From WJMD01 sp964596015 (lineage in GTDB: Bacteria > Joyebacterota > Joyebacteria > Joyebacterales > Joyebacteraceae): a stretch of DNA of 5,728 nucleotides. Below the pieces are notes generated by a model, which had not been told where the DNA came from, searched no databases, and saw only the letters and a list, made by a program, of their open reading frames with translations. Within the stretch, counting starts at the first letter, position 1. The number at the start of each line of letters is the position of its first letter. The DNA lies in the NCBI GenBank assembly GCA_964596015.1, contig CAZQSB010000084.1, forward strand, positions 1 through 5,728. The letters run 5' to 3'. Positions 5,597 through 5,728 of this stretch are shown piece by piece. A program made the translations under genes and the position numbers.

Positions 5597-5728
5597 CGGG
5601 AAGCTGCCCGCCGAAGGTCCTGAACCAGTCGCGGAAGCTCGGCTCCGCCGCGATCAGCGCGCGCGCGACCTCACCGCGGGCGTCGCGACCGCGGCCGACG
5701 TCCACCTCCTGCAGCGCCGCCCCCAGCC
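5586..5728 (-). CDS. 3' end of an unidentified gene (C-terminal 46 residues)
   Basis: On the minus strand one frame is open from the window edge to a TGA at 5588-5586, giving 46 residues. They start LGAALQEVDVGRGRD, pass through EVARALIAAEPSFRDWFRTF and end GGQLPVDV. The other two minus frames stop early. The codons of this frame mostly end in G or C and the sequence reads like a normal amphipathic C-terminal helix, so I take it as a real gene running into the window from the right. I do not recognise the family. It shows no ABC ATPase motif, though the N-terminal bulk is not visible. It lies 207 bp upstream of the binding protein on the same strand and could belong to the same regulon. It is shorter than 60 codons in the window and easily overlooked. 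Confidence 0.6.
   Translation of the reverse strand, partial: LGAALQEVDVGRGRDARGEVARALIAAEPSFRDWFRTFGGQLPVDV

Overview
This is a 5.7 kb piece of a high-GC bacterial chromosome (roughly 70% G+C by eye, strong G/C preference at third codon positions). The taxon cannot be fixed from the window. The binding protein has a plain Sec signal peptide ending Ala-Trp-Ala before Gln, with no lipobox cysteine. That argues for a bacterium with an outer membrane or periplasm rather than a typical Gram-positive. Deinococcota (for example a Trueperaceae-like lineage) or a high-GC proteobacterium are both plausible, but this is a weak inference.

Layout. On the plus strand, 1-264 is the 3' end of a gene cut by the window edge (87 residues visible, not recognised). 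A 96 bp gap with a clear ribosome binding site follows, then a complete FGGY-family sugar kinase at 361-1896. The kinase ends 5 bp from the stop codon of a minus-strand transporter operon, so the two are convergent. Read in its own direction, the minus strand holds: the last 46 codons of an unidentified gene (5728-5586); a 207 bp leader with a sigma-70-like promoter, short repeated motifs and a hairpin; a family 5 substrate-binding protein (start chosen at 5378, stop 3837); a 137 bp spacer with a strong GC hairpin; an OppB/DppB-type permease starting with TTG (3699-2755); and an OppC/DppC-type permease (2762-1902) whose start overlaps the previous stop by 8 nt.

How the genes may work together. 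The binding protein and two permeases form the extracytoplasmic and membrane parts of a peptide/nickel/oligosaccharide-class ABC importer. No ATPase gene lies in the window, so the energising subunits must be encoded outside it or shared. Transporters of this class can carry peptides, metals-chelates or oligosaccharides. The neighbouring sugar kinase makes a carbohydrate or polyol substrate a reasonable guess but does not prove it, because the kinase is on the opposite strand. The kinase has the catalytic aspartate and ATP-site motifs of the family but lacks the Met-His pair of classical xylulokinase, so its substrate is open.

I see no CRISPR array, insertion sequence, phage gene, tRNA or rRNA, and no wholly new system. 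The most interesting material is the regulatory leader of the binding protein and the unassigned substrate of the kinase. Several very long antisense reading frames exist but look like by-products of GC-rich codon use.
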